Positions 37,025-45,645 of a stretch of 64,000 nt of DNA are shown here, piece by piece (positions within the stretch are counted from its first letter, which is position 1; the number at the start of each line of letters is the position of its first letter). Source of the DNA: Phytoamicus setariae. Lineage in GTDB: Bacteria; Pseudomonadota; Alphaproteobacteria; Rhizobiales; Rhizobiaceae. The stretch is from contig NZ_JAEQNC010000015.1 in NCBI RefSeq assembly GCF_016722925.1, positions 1 to 64,000 of the forward strand, in the 5' to 3' direction. Position numbers and translations under genes: made by a program. A model generated the notes under the pieces. The model did not search any database and was not told the DNA's origin. It saw only the letters and a list, made by a program, of their open reading frames with translations.

Positions 37025-37121
37025 ATATGCGGAAATAACGATCTGTTAAGAGTTCGTTTAGCACCCTGTGCCAATTATCAATCCGGTAACCAAACTGGAA
37101 TGACTACAGGGTTGATAAAAA

Positions 37122-37436
37122 ATGGACGATGAATTCTGGAAATCGCCGGGCGAGCAGGAATTTGTTGGCGAAAAATCCAATCGGATCGGTGCCGTCAACA
37201 TGGCGCTGCTGTTCGGAACCGCAGCTATTGCCCTGTCTCTTATCCTGACACCCTTGCTCACGACCGACAAGGATCGGATGGAAGCCAGCACGATGGGCTA
37301 CGATGATATCAAGACCGGATCGATTCCCACCGAAGACGGCAAGATAAAGCGTTACACGATCCGCCGTAGCGTACTTCAGGATAATCCCGGTGAAGTATGC
37401 ATCATCGATCAGGACCGCAACCGCAACGGTTGCTGA
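37122..37436 (+). CDS. Hypothetical single-pass membrane protein
   Basis: A 104-residue protein with a hydrophilic N-terminus, one hydrophobic segment at about 24-46 (GAVNMALLFGTAAIALSLIL) and a C-terminal region with two cysteines, ending in NRNGC. The tail (IKRYTIRRSVLQDNPGEVC) looks like a small periplasmic domain. I recognise no family; it is of a type seen widely in rhizobia. A strong terminator follows directly. Confidence 0.75.
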   Translation: MDDEFWKSPGEQEFVGEKSNRIGAVNMALLFGTAAIALSLILTPLLTTDKDRMEASTMGYDDIKTGSIPTEDGKIKRYTIRRSVLQDNPGEVCIIDQDRNRNGC

Positions 37437-37464
37437 CAGCCGCTTGTGGCAAATAGGTATGAAC

Positions 37465-37487
37465 AAGCGCCCTACGGGGCGCTTTTT
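37465..37487 (+). terminator. Terminator with UACG tetraloop
   Basis: AAGCGCCC and GGGCGCTT pair perfectly around TACG, a UNCG-type stable tetraloop, followed by TTT. It lies between the hypothetical gene and the stop of the convergent methyltransferase at 37491. Confidence 0.88.
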
Positions 37488-37490
37488 CGT

Positions 37491-38351
37491 TCAGTTCGAT
37501 CTTGGCTTCAGGACGTCGGCGAGGCTGACTTTGGCAGACCCCGGCTTCAGCGGCTTCTGCTGGCTTTCGTGTGGCGCCCAGCCGGAGAGATAGATAATCG
37601 AGAAGGTCGCGCGGATGCGGCCGTCCGGATCTGAATAGCGTTCGCGGTAAAGTTCGGCGGCCTCAAGAAAGAAGCGGCGCGAGACCGGCCGCGACGAGCG
37701 GGCTTTCAGCATGTTGGTCATGCCGAAGGCGCGCAGGTCGCGCATCAGGTCGAACAGGGAATCATAGCGTACGGTATAATTATCGACATCGGCCACCGGC
37801 AGGGCGAGGCCGGCACGTTGCAGCAGCCCGCCCATCGCGCGCACTTCGCCGAAGGGAATGACGCGGGGGCTTGCGCCGCCATAGAGGCGGGTCTCGGTGC
37901 TCAGCAGCACATCGTTGAGCTCGGCAAGCGTGCCCGCGCCCGGCAGGGCAGCGAGCAGAAGCCCGTCTGCTTTGAGGCTGCGCTGGATGCGGATCAGGCT
38001 GCCCGGCAGGTCGTTGACCAAATGCAGGAACAGCGGCGCCAGAACCAGGTTCTGCGACCGGGGCTCGAGCGGTACGTCCTCGAAAGTTTCCACGACGCGG
38101 CCATCATCACGCGGCAAGACATCGACGACCGTCAGGTTGCCGATCTTGCCGGTTTTCAGGCACTCTCGCGCGACAGCGCCCGTCGCCCCGAAGAGTTCGG
38201 CGGCGTCATCGAAATGACGCTCTACCACCGACAGACGCATGGCAAGTTCCTCGGCGGCAATGTCCATCAGGAAGCCGGCCTTCGGCTCGTAGCTTGCAGC
38301 TGCCCGCTTGCGCCTGGCAACCGCCAGTTCGGGGTCGATCAATATGTCCAT
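37491..38351 (-). CDS. SAM-dependent methyltransferase-like protein (NDUFAF5/BioC-like)
   Basis: A 286-residue class I methyltransferase-fold protein. The sequence resembles the alphaproteobacterial relatives of NDUFAF5, a complex I assembly hydroxylase: DPELAVARRKRAAAS at the start, LVLAPLFLHLVNDLPGSLIRIQ, and SLFDLMRDLRAFGMTNML later. The glycine-rich SAM loop is weak (LFGATGAVARE). The start at 38351 gives the family N-terminus; the frame upstream covers the divergent comF leader. A role in ubiquinone-linked or complex I chemistry is inference only. Confidence 0.85.
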   Translation of the reverse strand: MDILIDPELAVARRKRAAASYEPKAGFLMDIAAEELAMRLSVVERHFDDAAELFGATGAVARECLKTGKIGNLTVVDVLPRDDGRVVETFEDVPLEPRSQNLVLAPLFLHLVNDLPGSLIRIQRSLKADGLLLAALPGAGTLAELNDVLLSTETRLYGGASPRVIPFGEVRAMGGLLQRAGLALPVADVDNYTVRYDSLFDLMRDLRAFGMTNMLKARSSRPVSRRFFLEAAELYRERYSDPDGRIRATFSIIYLSGWAPHESQQKPLKPGSAKVSLADVLKPRSN

Positions 38352-38452
38352 TCGCTTCGATGCCTTTTCATGTCGCCGTCGCAAAGTCATCAAACATGCG
38401 CTAATGTCAAGAAATGGGCGCAGGGAAGCAGCCGGATAGCGAAGGAAAGGCG

Positions 38453-39199
38453 ATGTTTGCGGTCGACCATCTGGCCGCAATGTTGCGTCGTGCCGGCGAT
38501 TTTCTATTTCCGCCTGCTTGCGCGGGCTGTGGTCGCATGCTGGCAAGCCATGGCGCCGTCTGCCAGCGTTGCTGGCAGTCCATCGCCTTCATCGAACGAC
38601 CTTACTGCCAGGTGCTCGGCATCCCCTTTTCGCACGATCTCGGCGAAGGCTTTCTTTCTGCGGAAGCGATCGCCAATCCGCCGGAGTTCGATCGGTTGCG
38701 TTCGGTCTGCGCTTTCGATGCCGCGGCGCGGTCCCTGGTGCACGCGCTCAAGTACAGGGACCGGACGGAGCTGGCACCGATGATGGCGGGCTGGATGGCG
38801 CGCGCCGGCAAGGAGCTGCTTGCCGATTGCGATGTACTCATACCCGTGCCGCTGCATACGCGCCGCCTGCTGTCGCGCCGGTTCAACCAGGCGGCGGAAC
38901 TGGCCTTCGCAGTCTCCCGGCAGACCGGCAAGCCGATGTTGGCTACGGCTGTCCGCCGGACGCGCAATACTGCTCACCAGGTCGGGCTCGGGCGGGCGGG
39001 TCGCGAGGACAATGTGCGCGGCGCCTTCACCGTTACGGTCAATGGCAAGCAAGAGGTGATGGGAAAGCGGATTGTGCTGATCGATGACGTCTACACGACT
39101 GGAGCCACGGTCTCGGCCATCGCCCGCGCGCTCAGGCGGGCAGGTGCTGCAGACATTGCGGTTTTGACCTTTGCAAGAGCTCTGCCGGACACTATATGA
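38453..39199 (+). CDS. ComF family phosphoribosyltransferase-like protein
   Basis: A 248-residue ComF-type protein. An N-terminal zinc finger has CAGCGRM and CQRCW. The C-terminal half is a phosphoribosyltransferase fold with the PRPP motif VLIDDVYTTGAT near residue 205, and HTRRLLSRRFNQAAELA is the other conserved block. ComF homologues take part in DNA uptake in competent bacteria; in alphaproteobacteria the role is unproven. The ATG at 38453 follows AAGGAAAGG; 38414 is a possible longer start. grxC follows at 53 bp. Confidence 0.9.
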   Translation: MFAVDHLAAMLRRAGDFLFPPACAGCGRMLASHGAVCQRCWQSIAFIERPYCQVLGIPFSHDLGEGFLSAEAIANPPEFDRLRSVCAFDAAARSLVHALKYRDRTELAPMMAGWMARAGKELLADCDVLIPVPLHTRRLLSRRFNQAAELAFAVSRQTGKPMLATAVRRTRNTAHQVGLGRAGREDNVRGAFTVTVNGKQEVMGKRIVLIDDVYTTGATVSAIARALRRAGAADIAVLTFARALPDTI

Positions 39200-39251
39200 A
39201 ATTGAAATGACAGGCTGAAAGGTCCTGATCGTGCCTTCAACGGAGAACAGA

Positions 39252-39509
39252 ATGGCGTCCGTCATCATCTATACCAGACAGTTCTGCGGTTATTGCGCAG
39301 CGGCAAAGTCGTTGCTCGAAGCAAAGGGCGTCGACTACATCGAGCACGATGCGACCGGCAAGCCGGAGCTGCGCGCCGAGATGATCGACAAGTCGCATGG
39401 CCGCAACACCTTCCCGCAGATCTTCATCGATGCAGCGCATATCGGCGGTTGCGACGATCTGCATGCACTCGAACGGTCGGGCAAACTCGACCCGATGCTG
39501 GCGGCATGA
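39252..39509 (+). CDS. grxC: Glutaredoxin 3
   Basis: An 85-residue monodithiol-type glutaredoxin with the active site CGYC near residues 12-15 and the glutathione-binding TFPQIFID and GGCDDL segments. It reduces disulfides and glutathione mixed disulfides in the cytoplasm. The ATG at 39252 follows GGAGAAC; the frame start at 39231 adds seven residues. The stop overlaps the nitrilase-family start (ATGA at 39506-39509). Confidence 0.95.
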   Translation: MASVIIYTRQFCGYCAAAKSLLEAKGVDYIEHDATGKPELRAEMIDKSHGRNTFPQIFIDAAHIGGCDDLHALERSGKLDPMLAA

Positions 39510-40360
39510 ACACGATGACCAAGGTTGCTGCGATACAGATGTGCTCCGGAATGGACCCGGCCCGAAATGTCGAGCGGTTCGAGGCACTGGTGCGCCAGGC
39601 GCACGCGGCCGGCGCCGTCTATGTCCAGTCGCCGGAAATGACGGGATCCCTTCTGCGTGATCGCAAGGCATTTGCCGAAATACTCCGGCCCGAGGAGAGC
39701 GACCTCGTCGTCGCCAAGGGGGCGGCGCTTGCCCGCGAACTCGGCATCCACGTCCATGTCGGTTCGACGGCGATTGCCATCGAGGACGGCGCGGTCGCCA
39801 ATCGTGGCTTTCTTTTCGGACCGGACGGCAAGATCGTCTGCCGCTACGACAAGATTCACATGTTCGACGTCGATCTCGACAATGGCGAGAGCTGGCGCGA
39901 AAGCGCGACATACCGGCCGGGCACCGAGGCACGGATCGCCGAACTGCCATTTGCAAAACTCGGATTCGCCATCTGCTACGATGTTCGGTTTCCGCAACTG
40001 TTCCGTGCCGAAGCGCTCGCCGGCGCCGAGATCATCAGCCTGCCCGCCGCCTTCACGCGGCAGACCGGCGAAGCGCATTGGGATATCCTGCTGCGTGCTC
40101 GGGCGATCGAGAACGGTGTCTTTGTCGTTGCCGCCGCGCAGGGCGGGGTTCACGAAGACGGCCGCGAAACCTATGGACACTCGATGATTATCGATCCCTG
40201 GGGCAAGGTTCTGGCGGAGGCATCGGGTTCGGGCGAGGCGGTCATCGTTGCCGATCTGGACCTTTCAGCCGTCGCGGTAGCGCGCCGGAAGATTCCCAAT
40301 CTCAAGAATGCACGCGAGTTCGATGTCCGTTCGACACCACTCGCCGAAATGGTGGGCTAA
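39506..40360 (+). CDS. Nitrilase-superfamily amidohydrolase (Nit1-like, deaminated glutathione amidase type)
   Basis: A 284-residue carbon-nitrogen hydrolase with the Glu-Lys-Cys triad: Glu in SPEMTGSL, Lys in YDKIHMFDVD and Cys in FAICYDVRFPQLF. This sequence pattern matches the Nit1/NitFhit branch, whose members hydrolyse deaminated glutathione, a side product of transaminases; that fits its coupling with grxC. Translation is coupled by an ATGA overlap. The next gene begins six bases after its stop. Confidence 0.92.
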   Translation: MNTMTKVAAIQMCSGMDPARNVERFEALVRQAHAAGAVYVQSPEMTGSLLRDRKAFAEILRPEESDLVVAKGAALARELGIHVHVGSTAIAIEDGAVANRGFLFGPDGKIVCRYDKIHMFDVDLDNGESWRESATYRPGTEARIAELPFAKLGFAICYDVRFPQLFRAEALAGAEIISLPAAFTRQTGEAHWDILLRARAIENGVFVVAAAQGGVHEDGRETYGHSMIIDPWGKVLAEASGSGEAVIVADLDLSAVAVARRKIPNLKNAREFDVRSTPLAEMVG

Positions 40361-40365
40361 ACAAA

Positions 40366-40794
40366 GTGATCCGCTATTCGCTCCAATGTGACAACGGCCA
40401 TGAGTTCGAAGGATGGTTTGCTTCCAGCGCCGACTTCGACAAGCAGGCTGCAAGCGGCTATGTATCCTGCCCGCATTGCAATTCGTTGAAAGTGGGCAAG
40501 CTGCTGATGGCTCCGAATGTGACGACCGGACGCCAGAAAGACGAGATCAAAGCGCTGGTGATGGACAATTCACGCCGCGAGGTCATCGCAAAAATCAAGG
40601 AAGCGGTCAGCGAGATCCGCCGAAATGCCGAGGATGTCGGGGAGAAGTTTCCCGAGGAGGCGCGCAAGATTCACTATGGTGAATCTGAGGCGCGCGGCAT
40701 CATTGGCCAGGCTTCGGTCGATGAAGCCGAGGCACTGATCGACGAGGGGATCGAAATTGCCGCTTTGCCTCATTTTCCAGATGACGTGAACTAG
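40366..40794 (+). CDS. DUF1178 family protein
   Basis: A 142-residue protein whose N-terminal 40 residues form a zinc-ribbon-like motif: one Cys in YSLQCDNGHEFEGWF and a CPHC pair. The C-terminal half is highly charged and helical (REVIAKIKEAVSEIRRNAEDVG). It is the DUF1178 family, conserved in alphaproteobacteria next to the grxC-nitrilase genes, with unknown function. The GTG start at 40366 lies just after the nitrilase stop; the longer frame from 40078 is a shadow. Confidence 0.88.
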   Translation: MIRYSLQCDNGHEFEGWFASSADFDKQAASGYVSCPHCNSLKVGKLLMAPNVTTGRQKDEIKALVMDNSRREVIAKIKEAVSEIRRNAEDVGEKFPEEARKIHYGESEARGIIGQASVDEAEALIDEGIEIAALPHFPDDVN

Positions 40795-40891
40795 CGGAGC
40801 CGGCGACTCCCACTGGAGTGGCAGGCCAGCGTGCGCTTCCGTTTCCGGTTGTCGTCTTTGCTCTGTACATCCGATACTTGAACGAGATAGA

Positions 40892-40916
40892 CCCCCGTCG
40901 GGTTCGAGCATGGGGG
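40892..40916 (+). promoter_or_regulatory. Hairpin overlapping the ribosome binding site of the DMT transporter gene
   Basis: CCCCCGT (40892-40898) can pair with ATGGGGG (40910-40916), a 7-bp stem with one G-T pair. The right arm covers most of the GGGGGAG ribosome binding site of the ATG at 40925. It could lower translation of the transporter. Inference from complementarity only. Confidence 0.35.
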
Positions 40917-40924
40917 AGATTCGG

Positions 40925-41776
40925 ATGCAGTTCGGCAGTGCCAACAAGGCAGCAGCGCTTATCGCGCTCATGTCATTTGCCATCTTTACCGGCGCTGATG
41001 CCTCCGTGAAGTTGTTGAGCGATCGGTTCAGCGTCTTTCAGGTTACCTTTGTTCTCACCAGCTATGCGGTTCTTTTCATAGCAGCCTGGGCTTTGATTGC
41101 CGGCAAGGCCGCGGCGATTGTTCCCAAGGCGCCGCTTTTTGCCAGCGTCCGCGGCATCCTGCTGGCGACCGAAACGCTGCTCATCTACTACGCCTTTTCC
41201 ACGGTGCCGTTGGCGGAGGCCTATGTGATCGCGTTCCTCGCGCCGATCATGGTGGCGGTGCTGGCGGTGATCTTCCTCGGCGAACGGATGTCCATGTGGG
41301 GTGCGTTGGGCGTTGCGCTCGGTTTTGCGGGCGTTCTCGTGGTCATGCAGCCCGGCCGGTCCGAGATTGCGCTTGGCCATGTTGCCGCAATTTTCTCGGC
41401 GCTGATATTCTCCATCACGCTGCTGATGCTCCGCCGCACCAAGGCGCATGAGGACGACCTGGCACTGGCGGCAGTGCCACTCGTCATTCTGGCGCTGATG
41501 GCGGGATGTTTCCTGCCGTGGGCCGGCGGCTTTCCGGCGCTTGACCTTAAAGACCTGCTGATCTTCATGCTCGGCGGCTTCTGCCTGTTTCTCGGGCATA
41601 CCTTGCTGGTGAAGGCATTCCGGGTCGGCGAGGCATCGGTTGTCGCCCCTTTCCAGTACAGTCAGATCATCTGGGGCAGCGCCTTCGGGCTGGTGCTGTT
41701 CGGCTCGCCGATCGAACTGACGACGATGCTGGGTGCGGCCATCATCATCCTTTCCGGATGGCTGGTGCTGAGATAG
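40925..41776 (+). CDS. EamA-family (DMT) transporter
   Basis: A 283-residue inner-membrane protein with ten hydrophobic segments in two EamA repeats. Typical points are the first helix FAIFTGADASVKLL, the end of repeat 1 AYVIAFLAPIMVAVLAVIFLGERMS (conserved Pro and Gly-Glu-Arg), and repeat 2 near VVAPFQYSQIIWG and LFGSPIE. Substrate unknown; the family includes metabolite and purine exporters. The ATG at 40925 follows GGGGGAG; 40910 is an alternative. It is probably a single-gene unit. Confidence 0.9.
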   Translation: MQFGSANKAAALIALMSFAIFTGADASVKLLSDRFSVFQVTFVLTSYAVLFIAAWALIAGKAAAIVPKAPLFASVRGILLATETLLIYYAFSTVPLAEAYVIAFLAPIMVAVLAVIFLGERMSMWGALGVALGFAGVLVVMQPGRSEIALGHVAAIFSALIFSITLLMLRRTKAHEDDLALAAVPLVILALMAGCFLPWAGGFPALDLKDLLIFMLGGFCLFLGHTLLVKAFRVGEASVVAPFQYSQIIWGSAFGLVLFGSPIELTTMLGAAIIILSGWLVLR

Positions 41777-41876
41777 CGAGAGCGGATCGGGATCGGGATC
41801 GGGGCATTTTACCGATTTCCCTTCGCGCAGACAGAGCTTCCAAACCGTCTGTTAACCCAGCCATGGCTATGATCGT

Positions 41877-41900
41877 ACTCTAGTTTTTTTGTTTTAGAGT
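41877..41900. promoter_or_regulatory. Dyad upstream of the flippase gene
   Basis: ACTCTA and TAGAGT are inverted arms separated by a 12-base T-rich spacer, 16 bp before the ATG at 41916. It could be an operator or a weak hairpin. Upstream in the same gap (41784-41804) there is a short tandem run of the hexamer GGGATC. Confidence 0.3.
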
Positions 41901-41915
41901 CGGGTTTTGCGTAAC

Positions 41916-43331
41916 ATGGCCATTCTGCAGGCATCCGCTAAGGATCTGCCGGACAGTCGCCTTGCAAGGTTGAAGAACCTTGCAGGCAAGGTCATTGCAT
42001 ACCTGACTTCGAGGGACGGGGAAGGCCGTGCCGGCCGCATGGCCCTTGTCGCCTTCATCATCCGCATCGTTTCCGCAGCCATCGCCTTTGTATCACAAAT
42101 CATCCTCGCCCGGCTGATGGGAGAGCACGAATACGGCATCTTCGTCTTCGTCTGGGTACTGGTCATCCTGATCGGCAACCTTTCGTGTCTGGGCTTTCAT
42201 TCCGCCCAGATCCGCTTCCTGCCGCAATTCGAGGCAATCAACGATTTCGAACGGGTACGTGGCCTTGCCATTACGGCGCGCGTGTTTGCCCTGGTGTCGT
42301 CGACCGCCGTCGCACTGCTCGGCTTCGGTGCCCTGCACTTGTTCGGTGGTTACATCGAGAATTACTATGTTGTGCCGCTGTTCATCGCGCTGTTCATCCT
42401 CCCGATGGTGGCGCTCGGCGACACGATGGAGGGGACGGCGCGCGCCAACTCCTGGGCCTTTGTGGCGCTCAGTCCGACCTATCTCGTCCGGCCGATGCTG
42501 ATCCTGCTGTTCATGCTGGGATTGATCTATGCCGGCGAGCCGCAAACTGCCAAAACGGCCATGCTGGCCAGCCTGGCGGCGACTTACGTGACGACGCTCG
42601 GCCAATTGTTCAACATCAAGTCGCGGTTGCGCAGACGCTATGAAAAGGGCCCCGTCCGGATCGAATTCGCGGACTGGTTCCGTGTCGCACTGCCGATCTT
42701 CCTGATCGAGGGATTTGGGTTTCTGCTGACCAACTCCGACACAGTGGTGGCCGGACTGTTTCTCGACCCGACCGATGTCGGCATCTATTTTGCCGCGTCA
42801 AAAACCATGGCGCTTGTCCAGTTCGTCTATTTTTCCGTCAAGGCCGCGTCCGCCCCGCGTTTCTCGGCGCTCTACGGCGCCGGTGATCATCTCGAACTCA
42901 GCCGCTTTGCCGGTCGTACGGTGCGCTGGTCGTTCTGGCCCGCGCTGGCCGTCGGCCTCGTCATGCTTGCGGCAGGCAACCTGTTGTTGTCGATGTTCGG
43001 TCCGGGCTTCACGGCAGGCTACAGCGTGCTGGTGATCCTGTTCTTCGGTATTCTGGCAAAAGCATCGGTTGGCCCCGGCGAGGTTTTGCTGACGATGGCC
43101 GGCGAGCAGAAGCTCTGCGTGAAACTCTATGCGGCGGCGCTTGGCGCCAATGTTGTCCTCAATGTCGTGCTGGTGCCGCAATACGGCATCAACGGTGCCG
43201 CGCTGGCGGCAGCCGGCGCCATGTTCATCGAGGCAGCACTGCTGCACGTGGCCGTGCGGCACAAACTATCGATCGTACTTTTCGCATTCGCGCGGCCGGA
43301 CAGCCAGCGCGTGCCTGCAACGGGAGCTTGA
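41916..43331 (+). CDS. Polysaccharide / lipopolysaccharide flippase-like protein (Wzx/MATE superfamily)
   Basis: A 471-residue multi-pass membrane protein of the polysaccharide biosynthesis (RfbX/MurJ-like) group, with about twelve to fourteen hydrophobic segments. Conserved points are IILARLMGEHEYGIFVFVWVL in helix 2, FLLTNSDTVVAGLFLDPTDVGIYFAASK near the middle and QYGINGAALAAAGAMFIEA near the end. It should flip a lipid-linked glycan across the inner membrane. The ATG at 41916 was chosen; a TTG at 41907 would add three residues. It overlaps the acyltransferase-like gene by one base (TGATG). Confidence 0.88.
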   Translation: MAILQASAKDLPDSRLARLKNLAGKVIAYLTSRDGEGRAGRMALVAFIIRIVSAAIAFVSQIILARLMGEHEYGIFVFVWVLVILIGNLSCLGFHSAQIRFLPQFEAINDFERVRGLAITARVFALVSSTAVALLGFGALHLFGGYIENYYVVPLFIALFILPMVALGDTMEGTARANSWAFVALSPTYLVRPMLILLFMLGLIYAGEPQTAKTAMLASLAATYVTTLGQLFNIKSRLRRRYEKGPVRIEFADWFRVALPIFLIEGFGFLLTNSDTVVAGLFLDPTDVGIYFAASKTMALVQFVYFSVKAASAPRFSALYGAGDHLELSRFAGRTVRWSFWPALAVGLVMLAAGNLLLSMFGPGFTAGYSVLVILFFGILAKASVGPGEVLLTMAGEQKLCVKLYAAALGANVVLNVVLVPQYGINGAALAAAGAMFIEAALLHVAVRHKLSIVLFAFARPDSQRVPATGA

Positions 43332-44611
43332 TGATGGCGCCTGCGCCTGTCTACCACGAAGAAACTTTCCAGGCGTCGATGAATCTCGCGCATGGCAAGC
43401 TGGGCACGATTGAATCGGCTCCCACGCCGATGCAGACGCTTGATACGCCGCGCGAGGGCCGGACGCTTTCGATCTACCACACCGCCGCAGGATACGACTT
43501 GCAGGAGGAACTGGATTTCCTCTCCCATCGGGCCATGGAGCCGAATGTCTTCTTTTCCAGTCGGTTCCTGGCGCCTGCCATGCCGCGTCTCGACGATCGC
43601 GAGATACGCCTGGCCATCATCCGGGATGAGGACAAGCGCCGCAGCCGGTTGCGGATGCTGATGCCGTTCTCGATCGAAAAGCCCGGCTTCTCGATCGGAA
43701 CGCCGATCATTCGCGTCTGGGCAAACCCGTTTGGACCGCTCGGCACGCCGCTGGTCGATGCCGAAGGCGCGGCCGAGACCATCGATCACATGCTCGAAGC
43801 GCTCGGCCGCGACGACGCACGTCTCCCGCTGGTATTGGTCATGCCCGACCTCAGGCTGAGCGGACCATTCGCGAAGCTGGCGCGGGCGATTGCCGTATCC
43901 CGTAATCTGCCGATCGACGTCAGTTCCACCTCAAAGAGACCGATGCTCGAAAGCCTGAAGGATGGCGACAGCTACCTCCGGGGCTCGATCAAGCCGCAGC
44001 ATATGCGGGAGATGCGCCGGCAATGGGCGCAGCTGGAAAAGTTGGGAGAGCCATCGTATTCCGTCGCTCGCCAACCCGGCGACATCAGAGCCCGCATGGA
44101 GGAGTTCCTGCTTCTCGAGGCCAGCGGCTGGAAGGGCAAGAAGCGTTCGGCGATGCTTTCGGATCGCTACCGCGCGGCGTTCGCACGCGAGGCAATCAAC
44201 AATCTGGCCGAGATCGATGGCGCGCGCATCCATACGATCGATCTGGACGGCAAGGCGATTGCGTCGATGATCGTGCTGATCATGAATGGCGAGGCCTATA
44301 CCTGGAAAACCGCCTATGATGAGAATTTCGCCCGGTTTTCACCGGGCAAGCTGCTCGTCGCGCAACTGACGGATTGGCATCTCGATGATGCCAATATCGT
44401 GCGTACCGATTCCTGCGCGGTTGCCGATCACCCGATCATGAGCCGGTTCTGGCAGGAACGCGAGGAAATCGGCACGCTGGTTATCGGTCTCAGGGAGAAC
44501 TCCGACCGCGAGACCCGGCAGGCCGCGACACAGCTGCATCTCTATAAAAACACGCGCAATGTCGCCCGCTTGATCCGCGAGAAGATCATGTCTCTCGGCC
44601 GCAAGGGCTGA
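43331..44611 (+). CDS. FemAB/GNAT-type acyltransferase (Acetyltransf_6, CelD-like)
   Basis: A 426-residue protein with a C-terminal BioF2-like acetyltransferase domain at about 220-390 (EMRRQWAQLEKLGEPSYSV, FLLLEASGWKGKKRSAML, TWKTAYDENFARFSPGKLL). This arrangement is known from CelD-like proteins in cellulose and other exopolysaccharide clusters, where it may add acyl groups or transfer aminoacyl units. Coupling by one-base overlap to the flippase suggests that it modifies the exported glycan. The exact donor and acceptor are unknown. Confidence 0.85.
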   Translation: MMAPAPVYHEETFQASMNLAHGKLGTIESAPTPMQTLDTPREGRTLSIYHTAAGYDLQEELDFLSHRAMEPNVFFSSRFLAPAMPRLDDREIRLAIIRDEDKRRSRLRMLMPFSIEKPGFSIGTPIIRVWANPFGPLGTPLVDAEGAAETIDHMLEALGRDDARLPLVLVMPDLRLSGPFAKLARAIAVSRNLPIDVSSTSKRPMLESLKDGDSYLRGSIKPQHMREMRRQWAQLEKLGEPSYSVARQPGDIRARMEEFLLLEASGWKGKKRSAMLSDRYRAAFAREAINNLAEIDGARIHTIDLDGKAIASMIVLIMNGEAYTWKTAYDENFARFSPGKLLVAQLTDWHLDDANIVRTDSCAVADHPIMSRFWQEREEIGTLVIGLRENSDRETRQAATQLHLYKNTRNVARLIREKIMSLGRKG

Positions 44612-44637
44612 AGCGAGATCAAGGATAGTGGCTGTTG

Positions 44638-44665
44638 CCAGGGACCGCTGTCCAGCGATCCTTGG
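44638..44665. terminator. Hairpin between convergent acyltransferase and tyrC genes
   Basis: CCAGGGACCGCT pairs with AGCGATCCTTGG (one mismatch, one G-T) around GTCC in the 56-bp convergent gap. A T-run is present only after a seven-base gap (ACTTTT), so it is an atypical, probably bidirectional terminator. Confidence 0.5.
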
Positions 44666-44667
44666 TG

Positions 44668-45594
44668 CTACTTTTCGTGCCGGATATGGCGACCGAAATC
44701 CGCCTCGGCGATATCCTGACCAGCTTCGATGATCGAACGGCGAACGGCGCGCGTGCGCGTGAACAGGTCGAACAGTTTATCGCCTTCGCCCCAGCGTATG
44801 GCCCGCTGCAGGTAGGCGAGATCTTCGGAGAAACGTGCCAGCATCTCGAGGATCGCATCCTTGTTGTGCAGGCAGACGTCGCGCCACATTACGGGATCGG
44901 ATGCCGCCAGGCGGGTAAAATCGCGAAAACCGGAGGCGGAATACTTGATGACTTCGGATTCGGTGACGGTTTCAAGATCCTCGGCGGTGCCGACGATGTT
45001 GTAGGCGATGATGTGCGGCAGATGCGAGACGATCGCCAGTACCTTGTCGTGGTGCTCCGCGTCCATTTCATCGACACGCGAGCCGAGCGACTCCCAGAAC
45101 GAGCGCAGTTTCCGGACCGCCTCCGCATCAGTATCTTCAACGGGCGTCAGGATGCACCAGCGGCCTTCGAACAGGTCGGCAAACCCGGCATCCGGGCCGG
45201 AATGTTCGGTACCGGCAACGGGGTGGCCGGGAATGAAATGCACGCCCTCGGGCACGAAAGGCTGCATCTGGCTGATGACCGAGGCCTTGGTGGATCCGAC
45301 ATCGGTGAGGATTGCGCCTTGCTTCAGGGCCGGCGCGATCTGTTCGGCCACCGCTCCCGATGCGCCGACCGGTACCGAGACGATCACCAGGTCTGCGTCC
45401 TTGACGCATTCGGCGGCGCTTTCGGTATAGAACGTCCCGAGCTCGAGCTCTTCGGCCCGCGCCAGCGTCAGCGGGCTGCGCGTCGAAATCGAAATCTCGC
45501 GGGCAAGGCCGTGAAGCTTGATGGCTCGGGCGATCGACGAGCCGATGAGGCCGATGCCGATCAGCGCAATCTTGTCGAACTGGAAATCACTCAT
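44668..45594 (-). CDS. tyrC: Prephenate/arogenate (cyclohexadienyl) dehydrogenase
   Basis: A 308-residue NAD(P)-dependent dehydrogenase of tyrosine synthesis. The Rossmann motif GIGLIGSSIARAI is at about residues 13-25; SVPVGASGAVAEQI, DVGSTKASV and GHPVAGTEHSGPDAG are TyrA hallmarks, the last containing the catalytic His. It lacks a chorismate mutase or ACT domain. In rhizobia tyrC usually follows hisC; here a methyltransferase gene precedes it by 51 bp, and no aminotransferase is in the window. Confidence 0.94.
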   Translation of the reverse strand: MSDFQFDKIALIGIGLIGSSIARAIKLHGLAREISISTRSPLTLARAEELELGTFYTESAAECVKDADLVIVSVPVGASGAVAEQIAPALKQGAILTDVGSTKASVISQMQPFVPEGVHFIPGHPVAGTEHSGPDAGFADLFEGRWCILTPVEDTDAEAVRKLRSFWESLGSRVDEMDAEHHDKVLAIVSHLPHIIAYNIVGTAEDLETVTESEVIKYSASGFRDFTRLAASDPVMWRDVCLHNKDAILEMLARFSEDLAYLQRAIRWGEGDKLFDLFTRTRAVRRSIIEAGQDIAEADFGRHIRHEK

Positions 45595-45645
45595 GGTCTG
45601 GAAATTCCGATGGGTAGGAGACTGGCCAAAGCAAATAGCTGCCGC

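Noticed and set aside
41784-41804. Tandem hexamers (GGGATC, about three copies)
   Set aside because: Too short to be a CRISPR or functional array; simple-sequence run in an intergenic gap.
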